From NCBI GenBank assembly GCA_030374805.1, contig JARGSG010000203.1, positions 620,001 to 684,000 on the forward strand: a stretch of DNA of 64,000 nucleotides, read 5' to 3'. Made by a program: the position numbers and the translations under genes. Positions 1-10,456 of this stretch are shown here, piece by piece. How positions within the stretch are numbered: the stretch's first letter is position 1; each line of letters starts with the position of its first letter. This DNA is from Gracilaria gracilis (Eukaryota > Rhodophyta > Florideophyceae > Gracilariales > Gracilariaceae). Under the pieces are notes generated by a model. The model saw only the letters and a list, made by a program, of their open reading frames with translations. It did no database searches and had not been told where the DNA came from.

Positions 1-1195
1 TGTCGCCCCGGATTACGCAGCGTGATTTGGCAAGAACCTTAGGAGGATCAGCGCTTACATGTTTAACGGTAAAGGTCCATAAGAATGAAAGCGGTTTCAT
101 TCCTGGCTTCCTGTCCACCAGTTCCCATGTGTTCCTGCTAACGAGTGCGTTGAACTCTCTGTCTATCGCTTCAGCCCATTCGGGGAGAAGTCTAGCTTCT
201 TCGAATCTTATGTGTGCTTTGCCCGCCTCTCTGAGATCTTGGAAATGCGAATGAGCCACCATGCAGTGAGCCAGGGATGCATCCATATGTTCTTCATCCT
301 CTTCCTCCATCTTGTTCTCGGCCTCGATCCGTCGGAGGGAGGAGAAGTCGATGAGTTCGCTTAATGAAGGTAGAGATTCCTTCGCCACCTTAAAATCCTT
401 ATCTCGGCACTTGATTACTTTCCGGATTGAAGGAATATATATTCTTAGTAAGGTGCGAGGGCTTTGCATGCCTACGAAGTGACCAGGGAGGGCGCGAGGA
501 AGTAACTTCTTGTTTGCGACTGTGTCCGATCTGTAGATGAATGCGTGTCCTGGTTGCCCAAACTTTAGGATATTCGTGAAGTCAGGCTTCTTTCCAAACC
601 AGAGGGTGTAGGGTATCTTCATATCTACGCGAGAGTTCGGCAGGCGGTTCCTCAGATAGTTGGCGTGAGATATGGCTTCTTCCCAGAGTTGTAGGGGAAG
701 CTGGGAAGCTTGCAGAAAGCTCCGTGCCATCTTCCACAAGTCTTGAATGATCTTTTCGGCTACGTCATTTGATTGATGAGCGTACGGTGGTGCGTATTCG
801 AGAATCATACCGCTTTCCATTGCGTACGTGACGAAGTCGTCCGATCTGTTCTCACCCGCCCCGTCAAGGCGAATGCGGTACACTCTGTTGGGAGAGAGTT
901 CGTTCTCCGCGCGAGCCTTGTACCATCGGATCGACTGGAAGAACTGAGACTTTTTGTCTAGGAAGTAAACTGAGCAAGCTCTTGTGTTATCGTCGATGAG
1001 TACCTGGATGTACGTTGACCCTTGTAGTGATGGAGGGCTGATGGGGCCGGTGATATCGGTATGAGTGAGTTCCAATGGTTTAGAGGCAGCCGATGTGGAG
1101 TGTTGTAGTGGTGCACGTTTGCTTCCAGCGTGTATGCAAGGGGTGCAGTGTACGTTAGCGATTTCCGATGAGGAAAGTGGTGGAACTCCGTCGCA
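1..1195 (-). pseudogene. Copia integrase and partial reverse transcriptase (unit 1)
   Basis: Continues the same frame after the TAA at 1196-1198. The integrase core is recognisable from its match to unit 2: HTDITGP and LIDDNTR carry the first two catalytic aspartates, and NDVAEK carries the glutamate. The window edge removes the end of reverse transcriptase. Apart from a few substitutions the sequence equals 5912-7106, so the two copies parted recently. Confidence 0.75.
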
Positions 1196-1795
1196 TTAAT
1201 CCACGCATGCCCGAAGTCTTTCTCTTCCTGGATGTCCTAGTTTCTTATGCCAGTCTTTGGCTGTGTTTCCTGGGGATAGCATGGCGCCTTGTGCTCGAGG
1301 GGAAGGTACCGGATTTGGTAAAGGGTATAGGCCGTCTCTGGGGAAAGACCTGTACAATGTTTGCCCAGAGGATAGATCCTTGGGATCGAATCCCGTTAGT
1401 CCTTGCTCGTTTGATAACTCGACGCGGACGTGTTGCGAGAGAACTGAGAGTGAAACTAGGTTAGAGTCGAAAGACGGAGTGTGTTTCGCGGGTAGTATAA
1501 TACCTTCTCCGATAGGCAGTTTGATGGTGCCATGGGCTATGATATCTGAAGATGTATCGCACGTGCGCACGGTTTGGCGTCGTGTTGTATTGTACTCCCA
1601 GAAAGAGTTCCTGTCCTTGATGAAAACATGAGTGGCGCCCGAGTCTAACCATGTGTGAACGATTTCGCTAGGAGAGGCACTTGCTTGCGCGATAGCGACA
1701 AAACCACGAGGTGTGCCGTCTTCGTGGTGGTTGTTTTTGCGTTTGTTTCCTTGTCGACGGTTACTACTTCCCTTGTTCGGGCCGTTGGTGGTGTC
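1196..1795 (-). pseudogene. Copia protease and GAG-pre-integrase segment (unit 1)
   Basis: This continues the gag frame directly after its TGA. The protease active site reads DSGATH (near 1630 on the minus strand), which is the aspartic protease signature of copia elements. Downstream is the pre-integrase motif WHKKLGHPGRERL. The frame closes at a TAA (1196-1198) inside the HHCC zinc-binding region, and the same stop occurs in unit 2. It cannot be translated through into integrase without suppression, so I treat it as a broken pol segment. Confidence 0.75.
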
Positions 1796-2662
1796 TCAGT
1801 CCTTGCTAGGACTGTTTGTATTGTTGTGATAGTTTCGATTGCGACTTCGTCTTCTGTGGCGACTACCCCTTTGGCTGGGTGCGTTATTGTTCGTGCCTTT
1901 GCGGGACCAACATTCGGATCGTATGTGGCCGATTCGTCTACAGTTCCAGCATTCGATGCCTTTCGTTCTCTTTCGCTGGTGTCTGAAGGCAGTATTCGAT
2001 TTATGTGCCGCAGGGTAAGGATGTTTGCCGTCTTTCTTTGGGTCCGTTGCTTTAGCTGTGCTCGAGGATGAGCGATGGTTTTGGCGATCCATTTCAGAAC
2101 GTACGAGTGAAACGACTTGGTCGTAGTCCATGTTGTTTGCGTCGGCGAGTAACGTGATCGCCATCAAGGAGTCTGGAAGTGTCCGAAGTAGTGTAGCAGT
2201 TCGCTCACGGTCGGATAGAGGATCGCCCAGACGGGCGAGTTCGAGGAATCTGGTGTCCATTTGTAGGAGATGTTGTTGTATATCCTCGCCGTCTTTGAAT
2301 GTAAATGTGCTTAGCTTCTGTCGTAGGTTCATTTTGGACTGGATGTTGTCCTTCTTGTAGGTGGACTCCAGTTTGGTCCATACCTCCAGAGCAGTGCAGT
2401 GGTCTCGTTCGAGGAGTTCGGATACGGCAATTATTGGTTGAGTTCCTAAATTCTGCACGATGGCAGATCGGGCCTTACGATTAGCGTCGTCCCAATGACT
2501 TTGGGATTCTTCTGTTCCTTCATCAGGTCGAGGGTCGGACAGGACGAACAATACTTGAACCGAGTGCATAATGTCTCCTACGTATATGCGCCAAGTGTAA
2601 TAGTCGGCGGTGCCCTTTAGTCGCGGGATGCGCTTTGACTCGTGTTCTTTTTCTGCTTCCAT
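1796..2662 (-). CDS. gag: Copia gag polyprotein (unit 1)
   Basis: An open frame of 288 codons starting at ATG 2662, identical in predicted protein to the unit 2 copy. It has the UBN2/copia-type Gag fold pattern: an N-terminal Trp-rich segment (DYYTWRIYVGD), a central helical region (VWTKLESTYKKDN, then LRTLPDSL) and a CCHC zinc knuckle near residues 238-251 (C-X2-C-X4-H-X4-C, CWNCRRIGHIRSEC). A basic tail rich in Arg and Asn follows. Gag packages the element RNA into virus-like particles. The frame closes with TGA, after which protease continues in the same frame. The stop therefore either separates gag from pol by readthrough or is a mutation. Confidence 0.85.
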   Translation of the reverse strand: MEAEKEHESKRIPRLKGTADYYTWRIYVGDIMHSVQVLFVLSDPRPDEGTEESQSHWDDANRKARSAIVQNLGTQPIIAVSELLERDHCTALEVWTKLESTYKKDNIQSKMNLRQKLSTFTFKDGEDIQQHLLQMDTRFLELARLGDPLSDRERTATLLRTLPDSLMAITLLADANNMDYDQVVSLVRSEMDRQNHRSSSSTAKATDPKKDGKHPYPAAHKSNTAFRHQRKRTKGIECWNCRRIGHIRSECWSRKGTNNNAPSQRGSRHRRRSRNRNYHNNTNSPSKD

Positions 2663-4305
2663 CGCGGAGTCACCTCAACGCGGGAGCAGAGGGGCTGCTG
2701 CAAGTTGTAGTCTTCACCAGTCCCCTACTGAGTGGGGGTTTCTTCTTGTTCAGAGTCAATGGCAGGGGGTGCTATCCCCGTACTCCTAAAGATCAGACCT
2801 CTGGCTCCGGGTTAACTCTCTCCCGGTGAGACACGCTTTGGTTTGGCCTCCCAAGTTCTGCGTGCTTCAGAACGAGGTGCTTTTACGGCTACGAGACGTC
2901 CAGAGGAGGTTACTAACAGAGAGATATGTTTTCACCAGTGTGCCCTCTCTAGCCTCTTGCGTCGTACGAGCGGGGCGATCTTCTCTGTTATGCTTCGATG
3001 GCACGTACAACTCGGGCTGAACGACGAGACACCCCGTCACCGTCGGGAGACAAAGCACTCCCCAGCAGAGCCAGTTATACGGAGTGGTATCAGATCCAAC
3101 GGTTTGGTACAAGTCCCCTGTCGATTCCCTGCCAGTCTTCAGCTTGCGAGTAGTCCTTGCCAACAAAGTTCCAGCTTCCTGAATCAGGGAGGCAACAGCG
3201 GCTCTTAATCAACAGGCGCAACTTCCCGCCCGTTAAATACACGACACCACGCAGCTTCCCATGGGCCAGCGAGACATCAAAACTCAACCTGTAGTTCTGG
3301 ACCAGGGAGACAACCCAATGCCTGGTGCGCCAACACACCGTGCCCGGTAGACAAAGTAGATTCTAGGGGGGGGGTGTTGCTGCAGCGCGGCCACGAAACG
3401 CGTGGCGATGCGGCTGGTGGCGGCAGGCGAGAAGGCGCGGCCAAATGAAGATGAAGCGTGGTGGCCGAAGGCCGAAGATGGGGCGCGGCCAATGAAGAAA
3501 GACGGCGCGACTGAAGGAGAGGGAGGGCACGGTCGAAAAGGCAGGCAAGGCGGCGCGGCCAATGTTGAACGAGGCGGCGGGGCCAAGAAGCTGTGACCAG
3601 GTGCGCCGCACAGGCGCGGTTGAGATGTGTGGGGGTATGGAGAGAAACACCAGCCACGGCGGAGAGATGCAAGTGATAGGCGCGGGAGACCAGACACAAC
3701 AGAGAGGTGTAGGTGTGAAGTGGGTTACCACGCGCGGCGGTTTCGCGCGACGGTAAGGGTGTGTGGCCAGGCGCTGTGCGTAGGTGCAACGGCGGAATGC
3801 GGTGGCAAGGCGCGGTGCAAAAGCCTTTGAGTGCGGTGCAGCAGCGAAAACGGGACAGTATGAGGTGATTCCAATGTACGGTGGCGAAACGCGGAAATGG
3901 GATGCGACCGGTGATTTTGCGAGGAAACACGGCAGTGGGGTTCGGAGGCGAGGTGCCGCTAGAGGATTTGGCGGCTACGCGCCGCCAGGCGGGGCTGCGA
4001 GGTGCGGTACGCAATAAAAAGTGTGATGGCGAACAGCGGTGTTGTTTGGGAAAGGCAACGAGGGCGCGGAGTGGTGGCGGGAGCGGGGGGGGGGGAAGGG
4101 GGGGGACGGGAGGTTTTTCGCTCTCGGTGCGGTCGGACGAATTGGGCAGCGATGGCTACCCTTGTACCATGAAATGGGTTGACGCTTAACCCCCGGGAGG
4201 AGTTGAGCACTCGCCGTCGCCGGCCGTCCTTTATTTTGCACGCAAAGTGGAACGTGTGGACACTATGACACGTTCCACTTTGTGGCCAGGACTACGTCAC
4301 TCACA
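2663..4305 (-). repeat. Copia LTR plus 5' leader (unit 1), shared LTR
   Basis: Noncoding, GC-rich 1643 bp upstream of gag. The outer LTR edge is at 4305 (TG on the minus strand). I cannot fix the inner edge, because the second LTR needed for comparison lies outside the window, and I found no convincing primer-binding site. The block contains poly-G stretches (4087-4108) and G/C-rich low-complexity sequence. Overlapping open frames here on both strands are compositional and do not look like genes. Confidence 0.6.
4243..4282. repeat. 15-bp-stem hairpin at start of copia LTR
   Basis: CAAAGTGGAACGTGT at 4243-4257 is the exact reverse complement of 4268-4282, with a 10-nt spacer. It lies 23-62 nt inside the LTR start. 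In the other copy (10154-10193) one base differs (A to G), breaking the innermost pair. This could be a promoter element or an RNA structure. Confidence 0.7.
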
Positions 4306-4553
4306 CCGTCCCTCGCAAACATGCTTGTAGAGCGATGAATTGCGCATAAACTATTCTGCACTATAAACCGAAGATGGCTGCCGTTAAAAACCTTTGCCGC
4401 AGTAAAACCCAGTAGGAAAAAACCTGCGTGTCTAAGGAAAAGGTAAAGCACCATACAAAATTTCCACTCGAAAGACATCTATGGTCACCAAAACAAAAGA
4501 GAATGCAAAAACATAGAAGTTATATAGGTTAGTAATCAAACAAATTTCAAGCG

Positions 4554-5015
4554 CTACGAAAAAAGACCGCAGAGCAGCTTGAGACTTTCTAGGGCATCAT
4601 GCCTCAAAGAATTCGTTAGGATGTCGGCAGGTTGTACCTCAGTGGGAATTCCCTCCACTCTTACAATCTTATCTTTCACAAGCTCTTTAACATGGTGATA
4701 CTTCAAACCAATATGCTTGTTCCTTTCCGACGTCTTTGAATTCTTGGCGATAGACAGTGCCGTTGAACTGTCCGTAAAGATATTGATCGGGTACATACTA
4801 GGTTCTTCATTTGTAAGAACTTCGTCATTGCAAAGTTCCCAGAAGAGCCTACGCATCCACGTCGAGGCCTTTCCGCCATGTGACAGTGCGATATATTCTG
4901 CCTCGCCAGACGACAACGCAATAAGCGTTTGTTTCTTCGTCGTTCACATAACCGGCGCTTCATTCACCTTTATCAATAGTCCCGTTGTCGATTTTCTGGT
5001 GTCACGGCATCCAGC
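4554..5015 (-). pseudogene. Copia RNase H domain (unit 2)
   Basis: Same frame as RT, after the TAG at 5016-5018. It carries AGCRDTRKSTTG, ALSSGEAEY and the C-terminal segment KHIGLKYHHVKELV with ADILT, all typical of copia RNase H. It removes the RNA strand during reverse transcription. The domain is otherwise complete and ends in a normal TAG at 4554. About 250 bp of AT-richer noncoding sequence separates it from the shared LTR edge at 4305. Confidence 0.85.
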
Positions 5016-7106
5016 CTAGTCTGCATCACAGTATGCTTCCATTGGTGCTGAATTATTTGAAGGAAAAAATAGTCCAAGGCCCTTCGTACCATTCAAATAT
5101 CTTATTACTCTCTTTGCAAGTCTCATGTGCCTCATGCAGGGGTCATGTACTTGCCTTGACAGCATTGAAGCTGCAAACATTATATCCAGTCTAGAGGATA
5201 CGGCGAGGTACATCAAATGTCCTACCAGCTTTCGGTAGCGACCGTGAAGCGCCGGTGAGAGCTGTTTCTCATCATCACCTCGACTCGTAAGGTCGCAAGG
5301 GGAAGGCAACGGCGTGCGCGCAGGGTTGGAGTTCCACAGCCCATATTCTCTCAACATTTTATCGATGTATCTTGTTTGGCGGACCTTAATTCCATTCCTA
5401 TCCCGTTCTAGGTCCATTCCAATAAAGGACTTTGCTTCACCAAGAAACTTCACCTGGAAGAGTTTCTGCATCTCGATCTTAAAGTCTTTGAGGAGGGAAT
5501 AAGAATTGGATAGCATAAGGATGTCATCAACAACAACGACGAGGTTCAGTATACCACTCCTGAATTTGTACAAGTATATGCGGCTATCCGTGCTTGATTG
5601 ATTGAAACCGTGACGTATTAGGTCGTCGTGAAGTAGGGAGCCCCAAATCTGTCCCGCCTGTCGTGCCCCGTAGATTGATTTCTTAAGTAGGCAGACCTTG
5701 CCAGGGACGTAGGAGGATCCAGAGGAGTTGTGGGGTTGTTCCATTAAGAGGGGCTCCTCGAGGTCTCCGTATAAGTAGGCATTACTGATGTCCATGGTTT
5801 CAATTATTAGGCCCTGAACCGCTGCCTTGGCGATAGCGAGGCGAATAGTCTCGAGCCGTGCCACTGGCGCGTAGAGATTGTCCGGGTCGAAGTCCAAGTA
5901 AGGACGTTGCTTGTCGCCCCGGATTACGCAGCGTGATTTGGCAAGAACCTTAGGAGGATCAGCGCTTACATGTTTAACGGTAAAGGTCCATAAGAATGAA
6001 AGCGGTTTCATTCCTGGCTTCCTGTCTACCAGTTCCCATGTGTTCCTGCTAACGAGTGCGTTGAACTCTCTGTCTATCGCTTCAGCCCATTCGGGGAGAA
6101 GTCTAGCTTCTTCGAATCTTATGTGTGCTTTGCCCGCCTCTCTGAGATCTTGGAAATGCGAATGAGCCACCATGCAGTGAGCCAGGGATGCATCCATATG
6201 TTCTTCATCCTCTTCCTCCATCTTGTTCTCGGCCTCGATCCGTCGGAGGGAGGAGAAGTCGATGAGTTCGCTTAATGAAGGTAGAGATTCCTTCGCCACC
6301 TTAAAATCCTTATCTCGGCACTTGATTACTTTCCGGATTGAAGGAATATATATTCTTAGTAAGGTGCGAGGGCTTTGCATGCCTACGAAGTGACCAGGGA
6401 GGGCGCGAGGAAGTAACTTCTTGTTTGCGACTGTGTCCGATCTGTAGATGAATGCGTGTCCTGGTTGCCCAAACTTTAGGATATTCGTGAAGTCAGGCTT
6501 CTTTCCAAACCAGAGGGTGTAGGGTATCTTCATATCTACGCGAGAGTTCGGCAGGCGGTTCCTCAGATAGTTGGCGTGAGATATGGCTTCTTCCCAGAGT
6601 TGTAGGGGAAGCTGGGAAGCTTGCAGAAAGCTCCGTGCCATCTTCCACAAGTCTTGAATGATCTTTTCGGCTACGTCATTTGATTGATGAGCGTACGGTG
6701 GTGCGTATTCGAGAATCATACCGCTTTCCATTGCGTACGTGACGAAGTCGTCCGATCTGTTCTCACCCGCCCCGTCAAGGCGAATGCGGTACACTCTGTT
6801 GGGAGAGAGTTCGTTCTCCGCGCGAGCCTTGTACCATCGGATCGACTGGAAGAACTGAGACTTTTTGTCTAGGAAGTAAACTGAGCAAGCTCTTGTGTTA
6901 TCGTCGATGAGTACCTGGATGTACGTTGACCCTTGTAGTGATGGAGGGCTGATGGGGCCGGTGATATCGGTATGAGTGAGTTCCAATGGTTTAGAGGCAG
7001 CCGATGTGGAGTGTTGTAGTGGTGCACGTTTGCTTCCAGCGTGTATGCAAGGGGTGCAGTGTACGTTAGCGATTTCCGATGAGGAAAGTGGTGGAACTCC
7101 GTCGCA
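5016..7106 (-). pseudogene. pol: Copia integrase and reverse transcriptase (unit 2)
   Basis: Continuous frame; the longest ATG-started part is 656 codons from 6986. Integrase core: HTDITGP (D), LIDDNTR (D), NDVAEK (E), all three catalytic acids present. The C-terminal copia motif KFGQPGHAF follows. Reverse transcriptase (RVT_2 type): WTFTVK, RYD-like DISNAYLYGDL, and the catalytic box VVVVDDIL, where the usual YVDD is VVDD. The frame ends in TAG at 5016-5018, exactly where RNase H of this family normally has Trp (AYCDAD, then AGCRDTRKS). That stop therefore looks like TGG to TAG, and the enzyme is separated from its RNase H. Confidence 0.85.
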
Positions 7107-7706
7107 TTAATCCACGCATGCCCGAAGTCTTTCTCTTCCTGGATGTCCTAGTTTCTTATGCCAGTATTTGGCTGTGTTTCCTGGGGATAGCATGGCGCCT
7201 TGTGCTCGAGGGGAAGGTACCGGATTTGGTAGAGGGTATAGGCCGTCTCTGGGGAAAGACCTGTACAATGTTTGCCCAGAGGATAGATCCTTGGGATCGA
7301 ATCCCGTTAGTCCTTGCTCGTTTGATAACTCGACGCGGACGTGTTGCGAGAGAACTGAGAGTGAAACTAGGTTAGAGTCGAAAGACGGAGTGTGTTTCGC
7401 GGGTAGTATAATACCTTCTCCGATAGGCAGTTTGATGGTGCCATGGGCTATGATATCTGAAGATGTATCGCACGTGCGCACGGTTTGGCGTCGTGTTGTA
7501 TTGTACTCCCAGAAAGAGTTCCTGTCCTTGATGAAAACATGAGTGGCGCCCGAGTCTAACCATGTGTGAACGATTTCGCTAGGAGAGGCACTTGCTTGCG
7601 CGATAGCGACAAAACCACGAGGTGTGCCGTCTTCGTGGTGGTTGTTTTTGCGTTTGTTTCCTTGTCGACGGTTACTACTTCCCTTGTTCGGGCCGTTGGT
7701 GGTGTC
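7107..7706 (-). pseudogene. Copia protease and GAG-pre-integrase segment (unit 2)
   Basis: Same frame as gag. The aspartic protease site DSGATHVF lies close to 7540, and the GAG-pre-integrase motif YWHKKLGHPGRERL near 7150. The segment between gag and protease is rich in Lys, Arg and Asn. It is terminated by TAA at 7107-7109, within the integrase zinc-binding region. The frame resumes immediately with residues typical of that region (the Cys pair of the HHCC finger, HCTPC, follows). A CAA-to-TAA change would explain the stop. Confidence 0.75.
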
Positions 7707-8573
7707 TCAGTCCTTGCTAGGACTGTTTGTATTGTTGTGATAGTTTCGATTGCGACTTCGTCTTCTGTGGCGACTACCCCTTTGGCTGGGTGCGTTATTG
7801 TTCGTGCCTTTGCGGGACCAACATTCGGATCGTATGTGGCCGATTCGTCTACAGTTCCAGCATTCGATGCCTTTCGTTCTCTTTCGCTGGTGTCTGAAGG
7901 CAGTATTCGATTTATGTGCCGCAGGGTAAGGATGTTTGCCGTCTTTCTTTGGGTCCGTTGCTTTAGCTGTGCTCGAGGATGAGCGATGGTTTTGGCGATC
8001 CATTTCAGAACGTACGAGTGAAACGACTTGGTCGTAGTCCATGTTGTTTGCGTCGGCGAGTAACGTGATCGCCATCAAGGAGTCTGGAAGTGTCCGAAGT
8101 AGTGTAGCAGTTCGCTCACGGTCGGATAGAGGATCGCCCAGACGGGCGAGTTCGAGGAATCTGGTGTCCATTTGTAGGAGATGTTGTTGTATATCCTCGC
8201 CGTCTTTGAATGTAAATGTGCTTAGCTTCTGTCGTAGGTTCATTTTGGACTGGATGTTGTCCTTCTTGTAGGTGGACTCCAGTTTGGTCCATACCTCCAG
8301 AGCAGTGCAGTGGTCTCGTTCGAGGAGTTCGGATACGGCAATTATTGGTTGAGTTCCTAAATTCTGCACGATGGCAGATCGGGCCTTACGATTAGCGTCG
8401 TCCCAATGACTTTGGGATTCTTCTGTTCCTTCATCAGGTCGAGGGTCGGACAGGACGAACAATACTTGAACCGAGTGCATAATGTCTCCTACGTATATGC
8501 GCCAAGTGTAATAGTCGGCGGTGCCCTTTAGTCGCGGGATGCGCTTTGACTCGTGTTCTTTTTCTGCTTCCAT
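7707..8573 (-). CDS. gag: Copia gag polyprotein (unit 2)
   Basis: 288-codon frame from ATG 8573. Its translation is the same as the unit 1 gag, with the copia Gag central region and a CCHC zinc knuckle (CWNCRRIGHIRSEC) near residues 238-251, followed by a basic tail ending PSKD. It would form the particle shell and bind RNA through the knuckle and basic tail. The closing TGA at 7707-7709 has the same frame open on both sides. It is one C-to-T change from CGA, so it may be a decayed arginine codon or a leaky gag-pol boundary. Its sharing by both copies leaves both readings possible. Confidence 0.85.
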   Translation of the reverse strand: MEAEKEHESKRIPRLKGTADYYTWRIYVGDIMHSVQVLFVLSDPRPDEGTEESQSHWDDANRKARSAIVQNLGTQPIIAVSELLERDHCTALEVWTKLESTYKKDNIQSKMNLRQKLSTFTFKDGEDIQQHLLQMDTRFLELARLGDPLSDRERTATLLRTLPDSLMAITLLADANNMDYDQVVSLVRSEMDRQNHRSSSSTAKATDPKKDGKHPYPAAHKSNTAFRHQRKRTKGIECWNCRRIGHIRSECWSRKGTNNNAPSQRGSRHRRRSRNRNYHNNTNSPSKD

Positions 8574-10216
8574 CGCGGAGTCACCTCAACGCGGGAGCAG
8601 AGGGGCTGCTGCAAGTTGTAGTCTTCACCAGTCCCCTACTGAGTGGGGGTTTCTTCTTGTTCAGAGTCAATGGCAGGGGGTGCTATCCCCGTACTCCTAA
8701 AGGTCAGACCTCTGGCTCCGGGTTAACTCTCTCCCGGTGAGACACGCTTTGGTTTGGCCTCCCAAGTTCTGCGTGCTTCAGAACGAGGTGCTTTTACGGC
8801 TACGAGACGTCCAGAGGAGGTTACTAACAGAGAGATATGTTTTCACCAGTGTGCCCTCTCTAGCCTCTTGCGTCGTACGAGCGGGGCAATCTTCTCTGTT
8901 ATGCTTCGATGGCACGTACAACTCGGGCTGAACGACGAGACACCCCGTTACCGTCGGGAGACAAAGCACTCCCCAGCAGAGCCAGTTATACGGAGTGGTA
9001 TCAGATCCAACGGTTTGGTACAAGTTCCCTGTCGATTCCCTGCCAGTCTTCAGCTTGCGAGTAGTCCTTGCCAACAAAGTTCCAGCTTCCTGAATCAGGG
9101 AGGCAACAGCGGCTCTTAATCAACAGGCGCAACTTCCCGCCCGTTAAATACACGACACCACGCAGCTTCCCATGGGCCAGCGAGACATCAAAACTCAACC
9201 TGTAGTTCTGGACCAGGGAGACAACCCAATGCCTGGTGCGCCAACACACCGTGCCCGGTAGACAAAGTAGATTCTAGGGGGGGTGTGTTGCTGCAGCGCG
9301 GCCACGAAACGCGTGGCGATGCGGCTAGTGGCGGCAGGCGAGAAGGCGCGGCCAAATGAAGATGAAGCGTGGTGGCCGAAGGCCGAAGATGGGGCGCGGC
9401 CAATGAAGAAAGACGGCGCGACTGAAGGAGAGGGAGGGCACGGTCGAAAAGGCAGGCAAGGCGGCGCGGCCAATGTTGAACGAGGCGGCGGGGCCGAGAA
9501 GCTGTGATCAGGTGCGCCGCACAGGCGCGGTTGAGATGTGTGGGGGTATGGAGAGAAACACCAGCCACGGCGGAGAGATGCAAGTGATAGGCGCGGGAGA
9601 CCAGACACAACAGAGAGGTGTAGGTGCGAAGTGGGTTACCACGCGCGGCGGTTTCGCGCGACGGTAAGGGTGTGTGGACAGGCGCTGTGCGTAGGTGCAA
9701 CGGCGGAATGCGGTGGCAAGGCGCGGTGCAAAAGCCTTTGAGTGCGGTGCAGCAGCGGAAACGGGACAGTATGAGGTGATTCCAATGTACGGTGGCGAAA
9801 CGCGGAAATGGGATGCGACCGGTGATTTTGCGAGGAAACACGGCAGTGGGGTTCGGAGGCGAGGTGCCGCTAGAGGATATGGCGGCTACGCGCCGCCAGG
9901 CGGGGCTGCGAGGTGCGGTACGCAATAAAAAGTGTGATGGCGAACAGCGGTGTTGTTTGGGAAAGGCAACGAGGGCGCGGAGTGGTGGCGGGAGCGGGGG
10001 GGGGGGAAGGGGGGGGACGGGAGGTTTTTCGCTCTCGGTGCGGTCGGACGAATTGGGCAGCGATGGCTACCCTTGTACCATGAAATGGGTTGACGCTTAA
10101 CCCCCGGGAGGAGTTGAGCACTCGCCGTCGCCGGCCGTCCTTTATTTTGCACGCAAAGTGGAACGTGTGGACACTATGGCACGTTCCACTTTGTGGCCAG
10201 GACTACGTCACTCACA
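8574..10216 (-). repeat. Copia 5' LTR plus leader (unit 2)
   Basis: Same layout and length as 2663-4305, with about a dozen visible substitutions and a length-neutral change in the G tract near 9283. It includes the outer LTR edge at 10216 and the hairpin at 10154-10193. Sequence to the right of 10216 is unrelated to that right of 4305. Confidence 0.65.
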
Positions 10217-10334
10217 ATAACGATATTTTCCCTTACGTGCATGGTATGAGATTTCCGTTACACTCACGTGAGAACGACCATCATACAGCGCTCACATTTC
10301 GATATTTGCCCCGAGAACCAGGACGACGACAAAC

Positions 10335-10456
10335 ACGTTATCAACGTGGCACTCGAGCGCGTTATGAGCCCTCGGGAGGGTTATTTTCCCTCGGCTGCGC
10401 CTAAACCCTAAACACTCCCTCGGGCTCATATCGCACTCTCGTGCCAGTTAATAACC
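10335..10456. repeat. Foldback (MITE-like) repeat
   Basis: An imperfect inverted repeat with arms of about 35-40 bp. The left arm runs from about 10337 (GTTATCAACGTGGCACTCG) through ATGAGCCC. The right arm, read in reverse complement, gives GTTATTAACTGGCACGAG through ATGAGCCC. The loop holds CTAAACCCTAAAC (10402-10414), which resembles two plant-type telomere units but is too short to be telomeric. The right arm supplies the last codons and stop of the adjacent reductase gene, so its insertion probably truncated that gene. Confidence 0.55.

Larger units (their letters stand above)
1..4305 (-). mobile_element. Ty1/copia retrotransposon, tandem unit 1 (partial)
   Basis: Minus-strand copia element cut by the window edge inside reverse transcriptase. 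It matches unit 2 at an exact offset of 5911 bp with only scattered substitutions, for example near 1255, 1321 and 3367. Read right to left it holds the LTR and leader (4305 to 2663), gag, protease, integrase and part of RT. The boundary at 4305 is where the two copies stop matching. There the plus strand reads TCACTCACA, so on the element's own strand the LTR opens with TG. A purine-rich stretch (GCGAGGGACGG on the minus strand) lies just outside at 4308-4318, as expected of a polypurine tract. This suggests that the LTR ending at 4305 is shared: 5' LTR of unit 1 and 3' LTR of unit 2. Confidence 0.85.
4306..10216 (-). mobile_element. Ty1/copia retrotransposon, tandem unit 2
   Basis: Full repeat unit of 5911 bp on the minus strand. 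From right to left it holds the LTR plus leader (10216 to 8574), gag (8573), protease and GAG-pre-integrase, integrase, reverse transcriptase and RNase H (ending at 4554), then about 250 bp of 3' noncoding sequence. The domain order (integrase before RT) is diagnostic of the copia superfamily. All coding parts lie in one continuous frame interrupted by three stops (TGA 7707-7709, TAA 7107-7109, TAG 5016-5018), and the first two are shared with unit 1. The right boundary ends in CACA, where similarity to unit 1 stops. The copy looks non-autonomous unless the stops are read through. Confidence 0.85.

Noticed and set aside
3277..4241. Long open frames on both strands in the copia LTR/leader
   Set aside because: Composition-driven, mutually overlapping, no domains, and repeated in unit 2 simply because the DNA is repeated.
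10402..10414. CTAAACCCTAAAC resembling plant-type telomere repeats
   Set aside because: Less than two full units inside the loop of a foldback repeat; no longer array nearby.
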